Positions 47,196-57,899 are shown, counted from the first letter of the stretch. The stretch: DNA of 64,000 bases from Martinezella lusitana (GCF_010668395.1 NZ_WUEY01000003.1:248001-312000), one strand, 5' to 3'. The notes: generated by a model not told the origin, from the sequence alone. Numbers and translations are program-made.

Positions 47196-47376
47196 GGAAA
47201 AGCGGGAGGCTTTCGCGGTGAGCGCCAACCAAGGGCGGTCGGGAGTGCGCCGGATCGGTCACAGGGTGCGTCGCTCGACCGCTCGTTATTGACCGATGTG
47301 CCTACAATTGCCGGCTTTTCGTGACGGCGCCCCTCTCGCCGGCAGCTTGTGGCTACGACATGAAGCGCTCCCGCAT

Positions 47377-47787
47377 TCACATGGAAGATTTCGGCCTCGA
47401 CAGCGCGCAATCGACCGCCAGCGCGGCCGCTATGCCGGCGGCATAGGCCAGGATGTTCCAGGGTGAGAACACTCGCCCCAGCAAAAGGGCTCCGGCCGTC
47501 GTCAGGCGAAATGCATCCAGCGACGGCGTATGCCAAAGCCTGAAAAGCTCGACGAAGATCGCGATAGTCAGCGCCACCGAAACAACCTTGATACGCCGCG
47601 TTGAAACGAAGATCGTCGCAAGGAGCCAGTAGACCATCGCTCCCCACAGTAAGGAGCCACCATATTTGACGACCACGAAGGGCAGATGCAGCGCATAGCC
47701 GTGCCGCCGGAGTGCAAGGCCGCTCGCTATGGTCAGCAGTAGCGCGAGGAACAGGAGCAGTCTCCCGCGTGTCAATGTTCGCTGCAT
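47377..47787 (-). CDS. DUF2809 membrane protein
   Basis: This 136-residue protein has four or five membrane helices. The patterns ASGLALRRHGYALHLPFVV, KYGGSLLWGAMVYWLL and ELFRLWHTPSLDAFRLTTAG are those of DUF2809 proteins, small VanZ-like membrane proteins without known function. ATG 47787 is chosen as the first Met before the first helix; the frame is open to 47925 but would cross the rplQ terminator. Confidence 0.78.
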   Translation of the reverse strand: MQRTLTRGRLLLFLALLLTIASGLALRRHGYALHLPFVVVKYGGSLLWGAMVYWLLATIFVSTRRIKVVSVALTIAIFVELFRLWHTPSLDAFRLTTAGALLLGRVFSPWNILAYAAGIAAALAVDCALSRPKSSM

Positions 47788-47901
47788 GTCCAACGGCGCT
47801 CCCCTCTTATCGATGCATATGAGCCGAGCACGACTCGACAAGGCAGCCACGATATTCCTCGACGAGGACGGTGAATAAAAGGTGGCAAGCGCCCAAAACG
47901 A

Positions 47902-47940
47902 CACAAGGGCCGGATGATCGCTCATCCGGCCCTCGATCTT
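47902..47940 (-). terminator. terminator at the end of the ribosomal protein cluster (after rplQ)
   Basis: A perfect 12-bp stem AGGGCCGGATGA (47906-47917) / TCATCCGGCCCT (47922-47933) with a four-base loop lies 24 bases after the rplQ stop. On the minus strand it is followed by TGTCGTTTT; on the plus strand by CGATCTTTT, so it can act in both directions. Confidence 0.85.
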
Positions 47941-47956
47941 TTACCCGAAGCTGGCC

Positions 47957-48379
47957 TTAAGCGGCTGCGGCTTCTTCCTCGGCAGCAACGCGAGCCTTGT
48001 CGGCTGCACCCTTGGCAGAGGTGTCGCGATCAACGAATTCGACGACTGCGAGAGCGGCGTTGTCGCCCTGGCGGAAGCCTGCCTTCATGATACGCAGGTA
48101 GCCGCCGTTGCGGGTGGCGTAACGCGTTGCGATCGCATCGAACAGCTTGGCGACGACAACGGCGTCGCGGATCTGCGAGATGGCCTGACGACGAGCGTGC
48201 AGGTCGCCGCGCTTGCCGAGGGTTACCAGCTTCTCGACGATCGGACGGATTTCCTTCGCCTTCGGGAGCGTGGTGACGATCTGCTCATGGGTGATGAGCG
48301 AAGCCGCCATGTTGGCGAACATCGCCTTACGATGGCTAGCGGTTCTATTCAGCTTGCGGCCGGCTTTACCGTGGCGCAT
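47957..48379 (-). CDS. rplQ: 50S ribosomal protein L17
   Basis: This 140-residue protein has the standard L17 start [20 protein letters not shown] and the core [17 protein letters not shown]; it lies near the exit tunnel of the large subunit. An Ala/Glu-rich tail after residue 120 is usual in alphaproteobacteria. AAGGAGAA precedes ATG 48379. It is the last gene of the alpha-operon part, directly followed by a terminator. Confidence 0.98.
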   Translation of the reverse strand: MRHGKAGRKLNRTASHRKAMFANMAASLITHEQIVTTLPKAKEIRPIVEKLVTLGKRGDLHARRQAISQIRDAVVVAKLFDAIATRYATRNGGYLRIMKAGFRQGDNAALAVVEFVDRDTSAKGAADKARVAAEEEAAAA

Positions 48380-48424
48380 GGCTATTCTCCTTCACTTGCA
48401 GGCATTCGCCTGCCGTTTGAACTG

Positions 48425-49435
48425 TTAATATTGGTCTTCGTAGCGCTTGGCGAGATCTTCGATGTTCTCAGGCGGCCATGCCGGCACTTCCATGCCGAGG
48501 TGCAGGCCCATGGAAGCGAGAACTTCCTTGATTTCGTTCAGCGACTTGCGACCAAAATTCGGCGTGCGGAGCATTTCTGCTTCGGTCTTCTGAATGAGGT
48601 CGCCGATGTAGACGATGTTGTCGTTCTTCAGGCAATTTGCCGAGCGAACGGACAGTTCCAGTTCGTCTACCTTCTTGAGGAGCGCCGGGTTGAAAGCGAG
48701 TTCGGTAACTGCTTCCTCTTCGGTTTCCTTCTGCGGCTCGTCGAAGTTGACGAACACGCCAAGCTGATCCTGCAGGATGCGAGCAGCAAAAGCGACGGCA
48801 TCTTCGCCGCTGATCGAACCATCGGTTTCGATCGACATGCTCAGCTTGTCGTAGTCGAGAACCTGTCCTTCACGGGTGTTTTCAACCTTGTAGGACACCT
48901 TCTTGACCGGCGAATAGAGGCTGTCGACCGGGATGAGGCCGATCGGAGCGTCTTCCGCACGATTGCGCTCGGCCGGAACATAGCCCTTGCCGTTGTTGAC
49001 GGTGAATTCCATGCGGATTTCGGCACCCTCGTCGAGCGTGCAGATAACATGCTCGGGGTTGAGGATTTCGATATCGCCGACCGTCTGAATGTCGCCAGCC
49101 GTTACGACGCCTGGGCCCTGCTTGCGGACGACCATGCGCTTGCTGTCATCGCCGTCCATCTTGATGGCGATTTCCTTGATGTTCAGCACGATGTCCGTCA
49201 CGTCTTCCCGGACGCCCGGGATAGAGGAGAACTCATGCAGCACGCCGTCGATCTGCACGGCCGTCACAGCGGCACCGCGCAGAGACGACAGCAGAACGCG
49301 ACGCAGCGCGTTGCCGAGCGTAAGACCGAAACCACGCTCCAGCGGCTCGGCTACAAGCGTAGCCTTCGTGCGACCGCTCGAGGTGAACTCGACCTTGTTC
49401 GGCTTGATCAGTTCCTGCCAATTCTTCTGAATCAT
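48425..49435 (-). CDS. rpoA: DNA-directed RNA polymerase subunit alpha
   Basis: This 336-residue protein has the N-terminal assembly domain (including [20 protein letters not shown]) and the C-terminal domain that binds UP elements and activators ([20 protein letters not shown] and [18 protein letters not shown]). The start [12 protein letters not shown] is typical for alphaproteobacteria. The frame continues upstream to 49507, but ATG 49435 fits the family. It lies between rpsK and rplQ as in most bacteria. Confidence 0.98.
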   Translation of the reverse strand: MIQKNWQELIKPNKVEFTSSGRTKATLVAEPLERGFGLTLGNALRRVLLSSLRGAAVTAVQIDGVLHEFSSIPGVREDVTDIVLNIKEIAIKMDGDDSKRMVVRKQGPGVVTAGDIQTVGDIEILNPEHVICTLDEGAEIRMEFTVNNGKGYVPAERNRAEDAPIGLIPVDSLYSPVKKVSYKVENTREGQVLDYDKLSMSIETDGSISGEDAVAFAARILQDQLGVFVNFDEPQKETEEEAVTELAFNPALLKKVDELELSVRSANCLKNDNIVYIGDLIQKTEAEMLRTPNFGRKSLNEIKEVLASMGLHLGMEVPAWPPENIEDLAKRYEDQY

Positions 49436-49538
49436 GTTTTTGCCTTCCGTTCGTTGCCACCATCCAATCGTGGCAACCGAGCTTGAGTAACACCAAGCCG
49501 GGCGCATCTACCCCGGCCGATGTCGTGAGTGGCGATGA

Positions 49539-49928
49539 TCAGACGCGGCGCTTCTTGCGCGGGCGGCAACCATTGTGCGGGATCGGCGTCACGTCGCGGA
49601 TGGACGTGATCATGAAACCAGCAGCCTGGAGCGCGCGCAGAGCGGATTCACGACCGGAGCCCGGACCGCAAACTTCAACTTCCAGCGACTTCATGCCATG
49701 TTCCTGAGCCTTCTTGGCGCAGTCTTCGGCAGCGATCTGGGCGGCGAACGGGGTCGACTTGCGCGAACCCTTGAAGCCCTTGGCACCAGCGGACGACCAG
49801 GCAATCGCATTGCCCTGTGCGTCGGTGATGGTGATCATCGTGTTGTTGAAGGTCGAGTTGACGTGTGCGACGCCCGACGTGATATTTTTACGTTCGCGAC
49901 GACGAACGCGTACGGCTTCCTTGGCCAT
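49539..49928 (-). CDS. rpsK: 30S ribosomal protein S11
   Basis: This 129-residue protein has the S11 core [32 protein letters not shown] and the C-terminal [19 protein letters not shown]. It sits on the small-subunit platform at the mRNA exit. AAGGAC-type sequence precedes ATG 49928. It is between rpsM and rpoA. Confidence 0.98.
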   Translation of the reverse strand: MAKEAVRVRRRERKNITSGVAHVNSTFNNTMITITDAQGNAIAWSSAGAKGFKGSRKSTPFAAQIAAEDCAKKAQEHGMKSLEVEVCGPGSGRESALRALQAAGFMITSIRDVTPIPHNGCRPRKKRRV

Positions 49929-50059
49929 TTTAGTCCTTTCTTGGATCTCTGCACCGCCGTAATCCCAGCGGCTACACCGAAGCGACACCCAGAGGACGCC
50001 GCTCCAAACTCAAAAGAGGCCGGCGGATCGCCAGCCCCTTCCATCCGGTTTCCCGGAGA

Positions 50060-50428
50060 TTACTTCTTCTTACCAGCAATCGCCTTTGCCGGACCCTTGC
50101 GGGTACGAGCATTGGTGTGGGTGCGCTGGCCGCGAACCGGCAGACCGCGACGATGACGCAGGCCGCGATAGCTGCCCAGATCCATCAGACGCTTGATGTT
50201 CATCGCGGTATCGCGACGCAGGTCACCTTCAACCTGATAGTCACGGTCGATGGTTTCGCGGATCTGCAGAACTTCAGCGTCCGTCAACTGATTGACACGA
50301 CGCTCGGCCGGAATACCGACCTTCTCGCAGATTTCCTGAGCAAACTTAGGTCCGATCCCGTGAATGTAGCGAAGCGCAATAACTACGCGCTTTGCAGTCG
50401 GGATGTTGACGCCAGCGATACGAGCCAC
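50060..50428 (-). CDS. rpsM: 30S ribosomal protein S13
   Basis: This 122-residue protein of the small-subunit head contacts the P-site tRNA and bridges to L5. The motifs [20 protein letters not shown] and [20 protein letters not shown] are standard. It starts with GTG 50428 after a clear AAGGAGA; the frame is open further but the family length of 122 residues supports GTG. The 217-bp gap between adk and this gene is where an alpha-operon promoter is expected. Confidence 0.97.
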   Translation of the reverse strand: MARIAGVNIPTAKRVVIALRYIHGIGPKFAQEICEKVGIPAERRVNQLTDAEVLQIRETIDRDYQVEGDLRRDTAMNIKRLMDLGSYRGLRHRRGLPVRGQRTHTNARTRKGPAKAIAGKKK

Positions 50429-50645
50429 GCCTGTTCTCCTTGCATTCCTTTTGCCTAAGCAAAGGGCTTTGTTATGCAGCCCGGGAGCTGCTTGTTCGAT
50501 TTGAGTCCGCAACATGTCAAAACGACCGTACCCGGACTTCCCGTTGGAAATCCGCGCCGATCGCATGGCATATCGCGAGTTGGCGCGGTGTTTAGCGGAA
50601 TCAGTGCAAAAAAGCAACCGTTCCGGCAAGTTTATTTTAGGCTAT
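50429..50645. other. gap between adk and rpsM, probable end of one unit and start of the next
   Basis: On the minus strand, soon after the adk stop, a short GC-rich hairpin (near 50617-50632, CCGTTCCGG on plus) is followed by TTTTTT, a weak terminator candidate. The remaining bases probably hold the promoter of rpsM-rpsK-rpoA-rplQ; hexamers are not clear. Confidence 0.35.
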
Positions 50646-51296
50646 CTAAACCTTAGCCAGGATAGCCTCTATGCTGTCGGTCACATGCTCGATATCGGCC
50701 ATGCCGTCGATGCTCTGCAGCTTGCCCTTCGCATAATAGTAACCGATCAGCGGCGACGTCTCCTTGTAGTAGACCTGGAGGCGGGTCGCCATGGTTTCGG
50801 CATTGTCATCCGGACGACGCTTGAAGTGCGTCGAGCCGCATTTGTCGCAAACGCCAGCCGTTGCCGGAACCTTGTCGGTGTCGTGATAGACGCTGCCACA
50901 GTTCGAGCAGGAATAACGTCCGGAGACGCGGCGAATCAGTTCGGCGTCGTCGACCTTCAACTCTATGACGACGGAGAGCTCCAGGCCCTTCGCGTTGAGC
51001 ATACGTTCGGTTGCGTCCGCCTGCACCAGGGTGCGCGGGAAACCATCGAGGATGAACCCTCTGGCGCAATCCGGCTGGTCGATGCGTTCGGAAACGATGG
51101 CGTTGACGATCTCATCGGAAACAAGCTTGCCCGCGTCCATAACGGCCTTGGCACGCTTGCCAACTTCAGTTCCGGCAGCTACCGCAGCCCTCAGCATATC
51201 GCCTGTGGAAAGCTGCGGGATGCCGTGCTTTTCCACGATACGCTGGGCCTGGGTCCCCTTACCTGCTCCCGGCGGCCCTAAAAGTATGAGTCTCAT
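50646..51296 (-). CDS. adk: adenylate kinase with Cys4 LID motif
   Basis: This 216-residue enzyme interconverts ATP + AMP and 2 ADP. It has the P-loop [11 protein letters not shown] (residues 7-17), the AMP-binding STGDMLR and the DGFPRT motif. The LID has Cys 130, 133, 150 and 153 (YSCSNCG and VCDKCG), the zinc-binding form known from Gram-positive adenylate kinases. It overlaps the secY stop by four bases, so the two are coupled. Confidence 0.97.
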   Translation of the reverse strand: MRLILLGPPGAGKGTQAQRIVEKHGIPQLSTGDMLRAAVAAGTEVGKRAKAVMDAGKLVSDEIVNAIVSERIDQPDCARGFILDGFPRTLVQADATERMLNAKGLELSVVIELKVDDAELIRRVSGRYSCSNCGSVYHDTDKVPATAGVCDKCGSTHFKRRPDDNAETMATRLQVYYKETSPLIGYYYAKGKLQSIDGMADIEHVTDSIEAILAKV

Positions 51297-52633
51297 CGCC
51301 CCCTCTTTCCTCCACGCAACTTCGATTTCTTGATCAGGCCTTCATATTGCTGTGCGATCAGGTGACCCTGAATCTGCGCCACCGTATCCAGCGTTACGCT
51401 AACCACGATCAGAAGCGAAGTGCCACCCAGAGACAAGGGAATACCTGTCTGGGATACGAGAATTTCGGGCAGGATGCAGACGAAGACAAGATAGATCGCG
51501 CCGATGACCGTGATGCGGGTCAGCACGTAATCGATGTACTCGGCGGTGCGCTCACCCGGACGGATGCCCGGAATGAAGCCGCCATGCTTCTTCAGATTGT
51601 CGGCCGTGTCCTTCGGATTGAAGACCAGCGCGGTATAGAAGAAGGCGAAGAAGGCGATCAGGGCGCCGTACAGCACCATGTAGACGGGCTGTCCGTGGCC
51701 GAGAGCGGCGACGATCGACGTCACCCAGCCCGGGAGCGCCGTGTTGTTGCCGAGGCCCGCGACCGTTGCCGGCAGCAGGAGCAGCGAGGATGCGAAGATC
51801 GCCGGAATGACGCCCGAAGTGTTGAGCTTCAGCGGCAGGTGCGACGTGTCGCCCTGGAACATGCGCGTGCCGACCTGACGCTTCGGATACTGGATCAGCA
51901 GGCGGCGCTGAGCGCGCTCGACGAACACGATGAGCGCGATGACGAGAACAGCGACGACGAGCACGGCAAGAATCAGGCCCGTCGACAGCGCGCCGGTGCG
52001 GCCGAGTTCGAGCGTGCCGGCCAGAGCAGTCGGAAGACCGGCGGCAATACCGGCGAAGATAATCAGCGAAATACCGTTGCCGATACCACGCGACGTCACC
52101 TGTTCACCGAGCCACATCAGGAACATTGTGCCGCCGAGCAGCGTTATGACGGTGGAAATGCGGAAGAACCAGCCTGGATCCACCACGACGCCATTGCCAT
52201 GCTCCAGGCCGATCGCAATGCCATAGGCCTGCAATGCGCCGAGCAGCACCGTGCCGTAGCGGGTGTACTGGTTGATGATCTTGCGCCCCTGCTCGCCTTC
52301 CTTCTTCAGGTTCTCGAGCGACGGCACGACCGACGTCATGAGCTGAACGATGATCGAAGCGGAAATATAGGGCATGATGCCGAGCGCGAAAATCGCCATG
52401 CGCTGCACGGCTCCGCCCGAAAACATGTTGAAGAGGCCAAGAATCCCGCCCGACTGATTCTGGAAAGCCTGAGCGTAAGCGGCAGGATTGAGGCCAGGAA
52501 GCGGGATGTGAGTACCGAGCCGGTAAACGAGGAGAGCGCCGAGCGTAAACCACAGGCGCTTCTTGAGATCCTCGGCCTTGGCGAAGGTCGAAAAATTGAG
52601 ATTGGACGCCAATTGTTCCGCTGCAGAAGCCAT
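51293..52633 (-). CDS. secY: Sec translocon subunit SecY
   Basis: This 446-residue protein has ten membrane helices and forms the protein-conducting channel with SecE and Sec[12 protein letters not shown] near the start, [20 protein letters not shown] (plug region) and the cytoplasmic loops near [11 protein letters not shown] and [12 protein letters not shown] are conserved; the latter two contact SecA and ribosome. The gap of 224 bp to rplO contains a terminator-like hairpin, so secY-adk may have its own promoter. Confidence 0.98.
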   Translation of the reverse strand: MASAAEQLASNLNFSTFAKAEDLKKRLWFTLGALLVYRLGTHIPLPGLNPAAYAQAFQNQSGGILGLFNMFSGGAVQRMAIFALGIMPYISASIIVQLMTSVVPSLENLKKEGEQGRKIINQYTRYGTVLLGALQAYGIAIGLEHGNGVVVDPGWFFRISTVITLLGGTMFLMWLGEQVTSRGIGNGISLIIFAGIAAGLPTALAGTLELGRTGALSTGLILAVLVVAVLVIALIVFVERAQRRLLIQYPKRQVGTRMFQGDTSHLPLKLNTSGVIPAIFASSLLLLPATVAGLGNNTALPGWVTSIVAALGHGQPVYMVLYGALIAFFAFFYTALVFNPKDTADNLKKHGGFIPGIRPGERTAEYIDYVLTRITVIGAIYLVFVCILPEILVSQTGIPLSLGGTSLLIVVSVTLDTVAQIQGHLIAQQYEGLIKKSKLRGGKRGR

Positions 52634-52811
52634 GCAAATCTCCGCATCACTAATTCCGGCATAATCGGCCGAGCCCGGAATCAGTATGTAAATTGTTCAA
52701 AAGCCGGGCTTCGGACAGATTGCACAGCAATCGGGCGCCTCACCCTTGGTTCCCGTTATTGACCGGAAAGACACTAGCGCATCAATCAGGTTCGTGAGGC
52801 TCACATATGGG

Positions 52812-52850
52812 AGCAAAATCGCCCGAAGTGAAGCACCTCGGGCGATTATT
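52812..52850 (-). terminator. terminator-like hairpin between rplO and secY
   Basis: A 10-bp stem AATCGCCCGA (52817-52826) / TCGGGCGATT (52838-52847) with an 11-base loop lies 11 bases after the rplO stop; on the minus strand the right arm ends in TTTT. It may attenuate or end transcription of the spc part before secY. Confidence 0.65.
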
Positions 52851-52857
52851 GATAATA

Positions 52858-53328
52858 TTATTCTGCGGCAGAAGCGAGCAGCTTGATGGAACCGCCAGCC
52901 TTTTCGATCTTTTCGACCGCCGACTTGGAAGCACCTGCAACTTCAAGGGCAAGCTTCGCCTTCAGTTCGCCATCCGAGAGCACCCGGACGCCGTCCTTGA
53001 CGCGGCGAATCACGCCTGCTGCCTTGAGAGCAGCTGCATCAACGGTGTTCTTGGCATCGAGCTTGCCGGCATCGACGGCAGCCTGGATGCGAGCCAGCGA
53101 TACGACAACGTAGTCGGAAGCGAAGATGTTGTTGAAGCCGCGCTTCGGCAGGCGACGATAGATGGGCATCTGACCACCTTCGAAGCCGTTGATCGCAACA
53201 CCCGAACGGGACTTCTGACCCTTCACACCACGGCCACCGGTCTTACCGGAGCCGGAGCCGATGCCGCGGCCGAGGCGCTTGCGGCTATGGGTCGAGCCTT
53301 CGTTATCCTTAATCTCATTCAGTTTCAT
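52858..53328 (-). CDS. rplO: 50S ribosomal protein L15
   Basis: This 156-residue protein has the Gly-rich N-terminal extension [19 protein letters not shown] and [20 protein letters not shown] that threads into 23S rRNA, and the C-terminal globular domain. ATG 53328 follows AGGTAAT-like sequence and fits [12 protein letters not shown]. It lies 16 bases after rpmD. Confidence 0.98.
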   Translation of the reverse strand: MKLNEIKDNEGSTHSRKRLGRGIGSGSGKTGGRGVKGQKSRSGVAINGFEGGQMPIYRRLPKRGFNNIFASDYVVVSLARIQAAVDAGKLDAKNTVDAAALKAAGVIRRVKDGVRVLSDGELKAKLALEVAGASKSAVEKIEKAGGSIKLLASAAE

Positions 53329-53344
53329 AGCGATTACCTCCGGC

Positions 53345-53557
53345 TCACTTCTCGTCGACAACGCGAACGAGATGCTGGACAGCACGGATCATGCCACGAA
53401 CAGCCGGGGTATCTTCCAGCGTGCGGCGACGGTGCATCTTATTCAGTCCGAGACCGATCAGCGTCTTCTGCTGAACATCCGGACGGCGGATCGGGCTGCC
53501 AATCTGCTCGACCGTAACGGTCGCCTTGGCTTCAGCCTTCTTGGTCGTCTTGGCCAT
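53345..53557 (-). CDS. rpmD: 50S ribosomal protein L30
   Basis: This 70-residue protein has the L30 core [20 protein letters not shown] and [21 protein letters not shown] basic N-terminal extension ([10 protein letters not shown]) is normal for the group. It is placed between rpsE and rplO. Confidence 0.97.
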   Translation of the reverse strand: MAKTTKKAEAKATVTVEQIGSPIRRPDVQQKTLIGLGLNKMHRRRTLEDTPAVRGMIRAVQHLVRVVDEK

Positions 53558-53570
53558 AGGTCAAACTCCC

Positions 53571-54140
53571 TTATTCTTCAGCGGCATTGCCCGAAGCGGA
53601 ACGACGAGCCTGCAGAGTGGCATACTTGATGCCGCGCTGAGCTGCGATGTCCTTCGGGTGAACCTGGTGCTTCAGGGCGTCGAACGTAGCGCGAACCATG
53701 TTGTACGGGTTCGACGAACCGGTCGACTTCGCAACGACGTCATGAACGCCGAGCGTTTCGAAAACGGCGCGCATCGGGCCACCGGCGATGATACCGGTAC
53801 CGACCTTGGCCGAACGCAGGAGAACCTTACCTGCGCCGTGACGGCCATGGACGTCGTGATGCAGCGTACGGCCGTCGCGCAGCGGTACGAAGATCATGTC
53901 GCGCTTGGCGCTTTCGGTTGCCTTGCGGATGGCTTCCGGCACTTCGCGTGCCTTGCCATGACCGAAGCCTACGCGGCCCTTCTGGTCGCCGACGACGACG
54001 AGAGCGGCAAAACCGAAACGGCGGCCACCCTTGACAACCTTGGCGACGCGGTTGATCGCGACCAGCTTGTCGACGAATTCGCTATCGCGCTCTTCACGGC
54101 TCTGACGGTCTTCCCGCGGAGCCCTCTTTTCCTGTGCCAT
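53571..54140 (-). CDS. rpsE: 30S ribosomal protein S5
   Basis: This 189-residue protein has the dsRBD-like N-terminal domain ([20 protein letters not shown]) and the conserved [18 protein letters not shown]; residues in this domain affect decoding accuracy. ATG 54140 ([11 protein letters not shown]) is the usual start. Downstream of rplR by about 130 bp. Confidence 0.98.
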   Translation of the reverse strand: MAQEKRAPREDRQSREERDSEFVDKLVAINRVAKVVKGGRRFGFAALVVVGDQKGRVGFGHGKAREVPEAIRKATESAKRDMIFVPLRDGRTLHHDVHGRHGAGKVLLRSAKVGTGIIAGGPMRAVFETLGVHDVVAKSTGSSNPYNMVRATFDALKHQVHPKDIAAQRGIKYATLQARRSASGNAAEE

Positions 54141-54270
54141 TGTCCTCTTCCTTTTTCTTTTCCGGGTGCAATCGGCAAACAAAACGAAGACCGCATGCCC
54201 TCCCTTGCGGGAAACCTGCGGTCCGGTGAACATCCGGCCGGCATCCTGAGATTACCGGCCGGAAATCTGA

Positions 54271-54633
54271 TTAGAAGGACAGGCCGCCTTCGCGGGCTGC
54301 TTCAGCCAGAGCCTTGATGCGGCCGTGGTAGATGAAAGCGCCGCGATCGAACACGACTTCCTTCACGCCGGCCTTGGAGGCGCGCTCGGCGACGAGCTTG
54401 CCAACCAGGGCTGCGGCTGCGGTATCGGCACCGGTCTTCAGAGAACCGCGCAGATCCTTGTCGAGGGTGGAGGCAGCCGCAACGGTCTTGCCAGCCACGT
54501 CATCGATGACCTGGGCGTAGATGTTCTTCGACGAGCGATGAACCGACAGGCGCGGACGGCCATTGGCCACCGCCTTAAGTTGACGGCGCACGCGGTTGGC
54601 GCGACGCGCAAGTGCTTCTTTCCTGCTAGCCAT
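54271..54633 (-). CDS. rplR: 50S ribosomal protein L18
   Basis: This 120-residue 5S rRNA-binding protein has [20 protein letters not shown] and [13 protein letters not shown], then the C-terminal [20 protein letters not shown]. It forms the central protuberance with L5 and 5S rRNA. It follows rplF by 12 bases. Confidence 0.98.
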   Translation of the reverse strand: MASRKEALARRANRVRRQLKAVANGRPRLSVHRSSKNIYAQVIDDVAGKTVAAASTLDKDLRGSLKTGADTAAAALVGKLVAERASKAGVKEVVFDRGAFIYHGRIKALAEAAREGGLSF

Positions 54634-54645
54634 TTCGCGTGATCC

Positions 54646-55179
54646 TTACTTCTTCTTGCCTTCTTTGCGAACGATCCGCTCGCCGGCATACTTAACACCC
54701 TTGCCCTTGTAGGGCTCAGGACCGCGATATTCGCGGATTTCAGCCGCAACCTGGCCGACCTGCTGCTTGTTGATGCCGGTGACGACGATTTCCGTCGGCT
54801 TCGGCACAGCGATCGTGATGCCTTCCGGCGGCACGTAGATCACGTCGTGGCTGAAGCCGAGCGCGAGCTGCAGGTTCTTGCCCTGCAGGGCGGCACGGTA
54901 GCCGACGCCGTTGATTTCGAGCTTGCGCTCGTAACCTTCCTTAACACCCTTCAGGATGTTCTCGACCATCGTGCGGGACATGCCCCACTTTGCGCGAGCG
55001 TCCTTGGAGTCGTTAAGCGGCGTTACGACGATTGCATTGTTTTCCAGCTTGAGACCGATTTCGTCATTGGCGACGAAAAACAGCTCGCCCTTAGGGCCCT
55101 TGGCAGTCACTTTTTGGCCATCAACCGTGGCCGTGATCCCTGCAGGCACCTGAACGGGCTTCTTACCGATACGAGACAT
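54646..55179 (-). CDS. rplF: 50S ribosomal protein L6
   Basis: This 177-residue protein has two repeated L6 domains; [20 protein letters not shown] opens the first, and the second ends with the signature [20 protein letters not shown]. It binds near the GTPase centre of the large subunit. Confidence 0.98.
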   Translation of the reverse strand: MSRIGKKPVQVPAGITATVDGQKVTAKGPKGELFFVANDEIGLKLENNAIVVTPLNDSKDARAKWGMSRTMVENILKGVKEGYERKLEINGVGYRAALQGKNLQLALGFSHDVIYVPPEGITIAVPKPTEIVVTGINKQQVGQVAAEIREYRGPEPYKGKGVKYAGERIVRKEGKKK

Positions 55180-55220
55180 TTTTCAAACCTGTCTGTTTCG
55201 AAGGAGATCCCTGTCCGATC

Positions 55221-55619
55221 TTAGAAGACCGAGCAGAGAACCTCGCCACCAACATTCTGTTCACGAGCCTGGTGATCGGCCATCACACCCTTCGGAGTCG
55301 AAAGGATGGTGATGCCGAGACCGTTCGCGACCTGCGGAATGGACTTAACCGAGACATAAACTCGGCGGCCCGGCTTGGACACGCGGCCGATCTCACGGAT
55401 CACCGACGAGCCTTCGTAGTACTTCAGCTCGATGCTGAGTTCAGACTTGCCGTTGCCGAAATCGACGACGGAGTAGCCACGGATGTAGCCTTCAGCCTGC
55501 AGAACATCGAGGACGCGTGCACGGAGCTTGGAAGCAGGCGTCGAAACCGACGACTTGCGACGCGAAGCGCCGTTGCGGATGCGGGTGAGCATATCGCCCA
55601 AAGGATCAGTCATAGTCAT
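55221..55619 (-). CDS. rpsH: 30S ribosomal protein S8
   Basis: This 132-residue protein binds 16S rRNA early in assembly and, in E. coli, represses the spc operon mRNA at the rplE start. Motifs are [15 protein letters not shown] and the C-terminal [14 protein letters not shown]. Two ATG codons (55619 and 55613) are possible; the first is given. Confidence 0.97.
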   Translation of the reverse strand: MTMTDPLGDMLTRIRNGASRRKSSVSTPASKLRARVLDVLQAEGYIRGYSVVDFGNGKSELSIELKYYEGSSVIREIGRVSKPGRRVYVSVKSIPQVANGLGITILSTPKGVMADHQAREQNVGGEVLCSVF

Positions 55620-55631
55620 CTAATCTGCTCC

Positions 55632-55937
55632 TTACCAGCTCGACTTGACAATGCCCGGCACCTTGCCGAGGTTGCCAAGTTCACGCAGCGCGATACGCGA
55701 CATGCGCAGTTTGCGGTAGTATGCGCGCGGACGGCCCGAGACTTCGCAACGGTTGCGAATACGGGTCTTCGATCCATCGCGCGGGAGCGATGCCAGCTTC
55801 AGGGTGGCCTTGAACCGGTCTTCGATCGAAAGAGACTGGTTCATGATGATTGCCTTGAGAGCAGCCCGCTTCGCGGACTGGTTGGCAACCGTATTGCGGC
55901 GGCGCTTGTTCTTTTCAACTGCGCTTGTCTTCGCCAT
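55632..55937 (-). CDS. rpsN: 30S ribosomal protein S14 (zinc-free type)
   Basis: This 101-residue protein is the longer C-minus form without the CxxC pairs of zinc-binding S14. The conserved end is [20 protein letters not shown], followed by [15 protein letters not shown]. It is a small-subunit head protein, between rplE and rpsH. Confidence 0.98.
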   Translation of the reverse strand: MAKTSAVEKNKRRRNTVANQSAKRAALKAIIMNQSLSIEDRFKATLKLASLPRDGSKTRIRNRCEVSGRPRAYYRKLRMSRIALRELGNLGKVPGIVKSSW

Positions 55938-55970
55938 ATCAGGGTTCCTTTTCTACGCTCGTCGTTACGG

Positions 55971-56528
55971 TTATTGACGGAACGGGAAGTTGAACTCTTT
56001 CAGAAGAGCCCGTGCTTCGTCGTCGGTCGTCGCCGTCGTGCAAACGATGATGTCCATGCCCCACATCTGATCAACCTTGTCGTAGTTGATCTCAGGGAAC
56101 ACAATGTGCTCCTTGATGCCCATGGCGAAATTGCCACGACCGTCAAAGCTCTTCGGGTTCAGGCCGCGGAAGTCGCGAACGCGCGGAAGCGCGATGTTGA
56201 CCAGACGATCCAGGAACTCATACATGCGGGCGCCGCGAAGGGTTACCTTGGCGCCGATCGGCATATTCTCGCGGACCTTGAAGCCAGCGATGGAATTGCG
56301 CGCGCGGGTGATGACCGGCTTCTGACCAGCAATGGCCGCCAGGTCGGCTGCAGCAACGGTCGGCTTCTTCGAATCAGCCGTCGCTTCGCCCACGCCCATG
56401 TTGATCACGATCTTGTCCAGCTTCGGGATCTGCATCTCGTTGGCGTAGGAGAACTTCTCCTGCATAGCCGCGCGGATGCGGGCGCCGTATTCCGTCTTGA
56501 GCCGCGGCTCGTACTTTACCTCAGCCAT
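55971..56528 (-). CDS. rplE: 50S ribosomal protein L5
   Basis: This 185-residue protein binds 5S rRNA and touches the P-site tRNA. It has the motif [15 protein letters not shown] and the region [20 protein letters not shown]. Its start overlaps the end of rplX by eight bases, which couples translation. Confidence 0.98.
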   Translation of the reverse strand: MAEVKYEPRLKTEYGARIRAAMQEKFSYANEMQIPKLDKIVINMGVGEATADSKKPTVAAADLAAIAGQKPVITRARNSIAGFKVRENMPIGAKVTLRGARMYEFLDRLVNIALPRVRDFRGLNPKSFDGRGNFAMGIKEHIVFPEINYDKVDQMWGMDIIVCTTATTDDEARALLKEFNFPFRQ

Positions 56529-56829
56529 CGATCACTTCTCCCGATGTCTTGGCCACGCGGACCTTCTTGCCATCTACAACCTTGAAACCGACGCGGGTCG
56601 GCTTGCCGTCCCGGTCGACGATTGCCAGGTTGGACAGGTGAAGCGAGGCTTCCTTGCTGATGATGCCGGCTTCCTGGGTCTGCGTCTGGCGCTGATGGCG
56701 CTTGATGACGTTAACGCCACGGACGACCGCACGGTCTTCCTTCGGCATCACTTGAATGACTTCGCCGGTGCGGCCCTTGTCCTTACCGGTCAATACGACG
56801 ACCTTGTCGCCTTTACGGATCTTCTGCAT
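56521..56829 (-). CDS. rplX: 50S ribosomal protein L24
   Basis: This 102-residue assembly-initiator protein has an N-terminal KOW motif ([20 protein letters not shown]) and the [18 protein letters not shown] segment. It overlaps rplE and follows rplN by 11 bases. Confidence 0.98.
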   Translation of the reverse strand: MQKIRKGDKVVVLTGKDKGRTGEVIQVMPKEDRAVVRGVNVIKRHQRQTQTQEAGIISKEASLHLSNLAIVDRDGKPTRVGFKVVDGKKVRVAKTSGEVIDG

Positions 56830-56840
56830 CGCTCCGCTCC

Positions 56841-57209
56841 TTACAGTACTTCTGGAGCCAGCGAGATGATCTTCATGTGGTTCTTGGCGCGAAGTTCGCG
56901 CGGAACCGGTCCGAAGATACGGGTGCCGATCGGCTCTTTCTTGTTGTCGATGAGGACTGCTGCGTTGGTATCGAAGCGGATGACGCTGCCATCCGGACGA
57001 CGGATGTCCTTGGCGGTGCGAACGACAACCGCCTTCATCACGTCACCCTTCTTCACACGGCCGCGCGGGATAGCTTCCTTGATCGAAACGACGATGACGT
57101 CGCCGATCGAGGCATACTTGCGCTTCGAGCCGCCCAGCACCTTGATGCACATGACACGACGTGCGCCGGAATTATCCGCCACGTCGAGGTTTGTTTGCAT
57201 CTGAATCAT
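56841..57209 (-). CDS. rplN: 50S ribosomal protein L14
   Basis: This 122-residue protein forms a subunit bridge with 16S rRNA. The start [20 protein letters not shown] and the region [20 protein letters not shown] are standard. It is the first gene after the 226-bp gap that separates the S10-like and spc-like parts. Confidence 0.98.
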   Translation of the reverse strand: MIQMQTNLDVADNSGARRVMCIKVLGGSKRKYASIGDVIVVSIKEAIPRGRVKKGDVMKAVVVRTAKDIRRPDGSVIRFDTNAAVLIDNKKEPIGTRIFGPVPRELRAKNHMKIISLAPEVL

Positions 57210-57339
57210 GTCAGGTCGCCTTCTTGTTGTTACCGGAATGGTTGGGCCAAAAGACCCCCTACCCCGGCTTATGGACTAGTCTCTTGTCTGATTTCGCCGG
57301 TTTCCGAGACCGCTTGCGGTCACCATTGCCAGCCATCAA

Positions 57340-57369
57340 TAAAGCAAAAGAACGCTCGTTATCGAGCGT
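57340..57369 (-). terminator. terminator-like hairpin between rpsQ and rplN
   Basis: ACGCTCG (57352-57358) and CGAGCGT (57363-57369) form a 7-bp stem with a four-base loop. On the minus strand it is followed by TCTTTTGCTTTA. It lies at the place where the E. coli S10 operon ends and spc begins, so it may end or attenuate the first unit; the rest of the 226-bp gap may hold an spc promoter. Confidence 0.65.
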
Positions 57370-57435
57370 CCTGCTTCCAAGCTCGTGCTTCATACAGATA
57401 TTTCGCCCAAGCGCAAGGGCCTGAGCGAAATTCTG

Positions 57436-57675
57436 TTACTTGGTCTGGGCGGAAACGACCGTCCAGGTCTTGTCCTTGGAGATCGGTGCGCATTCCTCGA
57501 TGGAAACGACGTCGCCGATTTTGTACTGATTGTTCTCGTCGTGAGCCTTGTACTTCTTGGAACGACGAACAGTCTTCTGGAGCAGCGGGTGAGCGAAACG
57601 ACGCTCTACGCGGACTACTACCGTCTTCTCGTTCTTGTCGCTGACCACGACGCCCTGCAGAATGCGCTTCGGCAT
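57436..57675 (-). CDS. rpsQ: 30S ribosomal protein S17
   Basis: This 79-residue OB-fold protein has [20 protein letters not shown] and the core [20 protein letters not shown]. It is a primary 16S rRNA binder. It is the last gene of the S10-like part, followed by a hairpin. Confidence 0.98.
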   Translation of the reverse strand: MPKRILQGVVVSDKNEKTVVVRVERRFAHPLLQKTVRRSKKYKAHDENNQYKIGDVVSIEECAPISKDKTWTVVSAQTK

Positions 57676-57687
57676 GTTATTTTTCCT

Positions 57688-57888
57688 TTAGGCCTTTGCT
57701 TCTGCCGCCTTCTGGCGGGCAATGGTTTTTACGCGAGCGATGTCCTTGCGGACTTCGTTGATGCGCGAGGACTTCTCAAGCTGGCCGGTCGCCTTCTGAA
57801 AGCGCAGGTTGAACTGCTCCTTCTTCAGCTTGGCAAGCTCGTCCTTGAGTTGGTCGGCGCTCAGGGCGCGAACATCTGCGGCTTTCAT
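57688..57888 (-). CDS. rpmC: 50S ribosomal protein L29
   Basis: This 66-residue two-helix protein beside the exit tunnel has the conserved [18 protein letters not shown] and a [14 protein letters not shown] helix. ATG 57888 is the family start; the open frame to 58032 lies inside rplP and is not used. Confidence 0.97.
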   Translation of the reverse strand: MKAADVRALSADQLKDELAKLKKEQFNLRFQKATGQLEKSSRINEVRKDIARVKTIARQKAAEAKA

Positions 57889-57899
57889 GAGCTTCTTCC

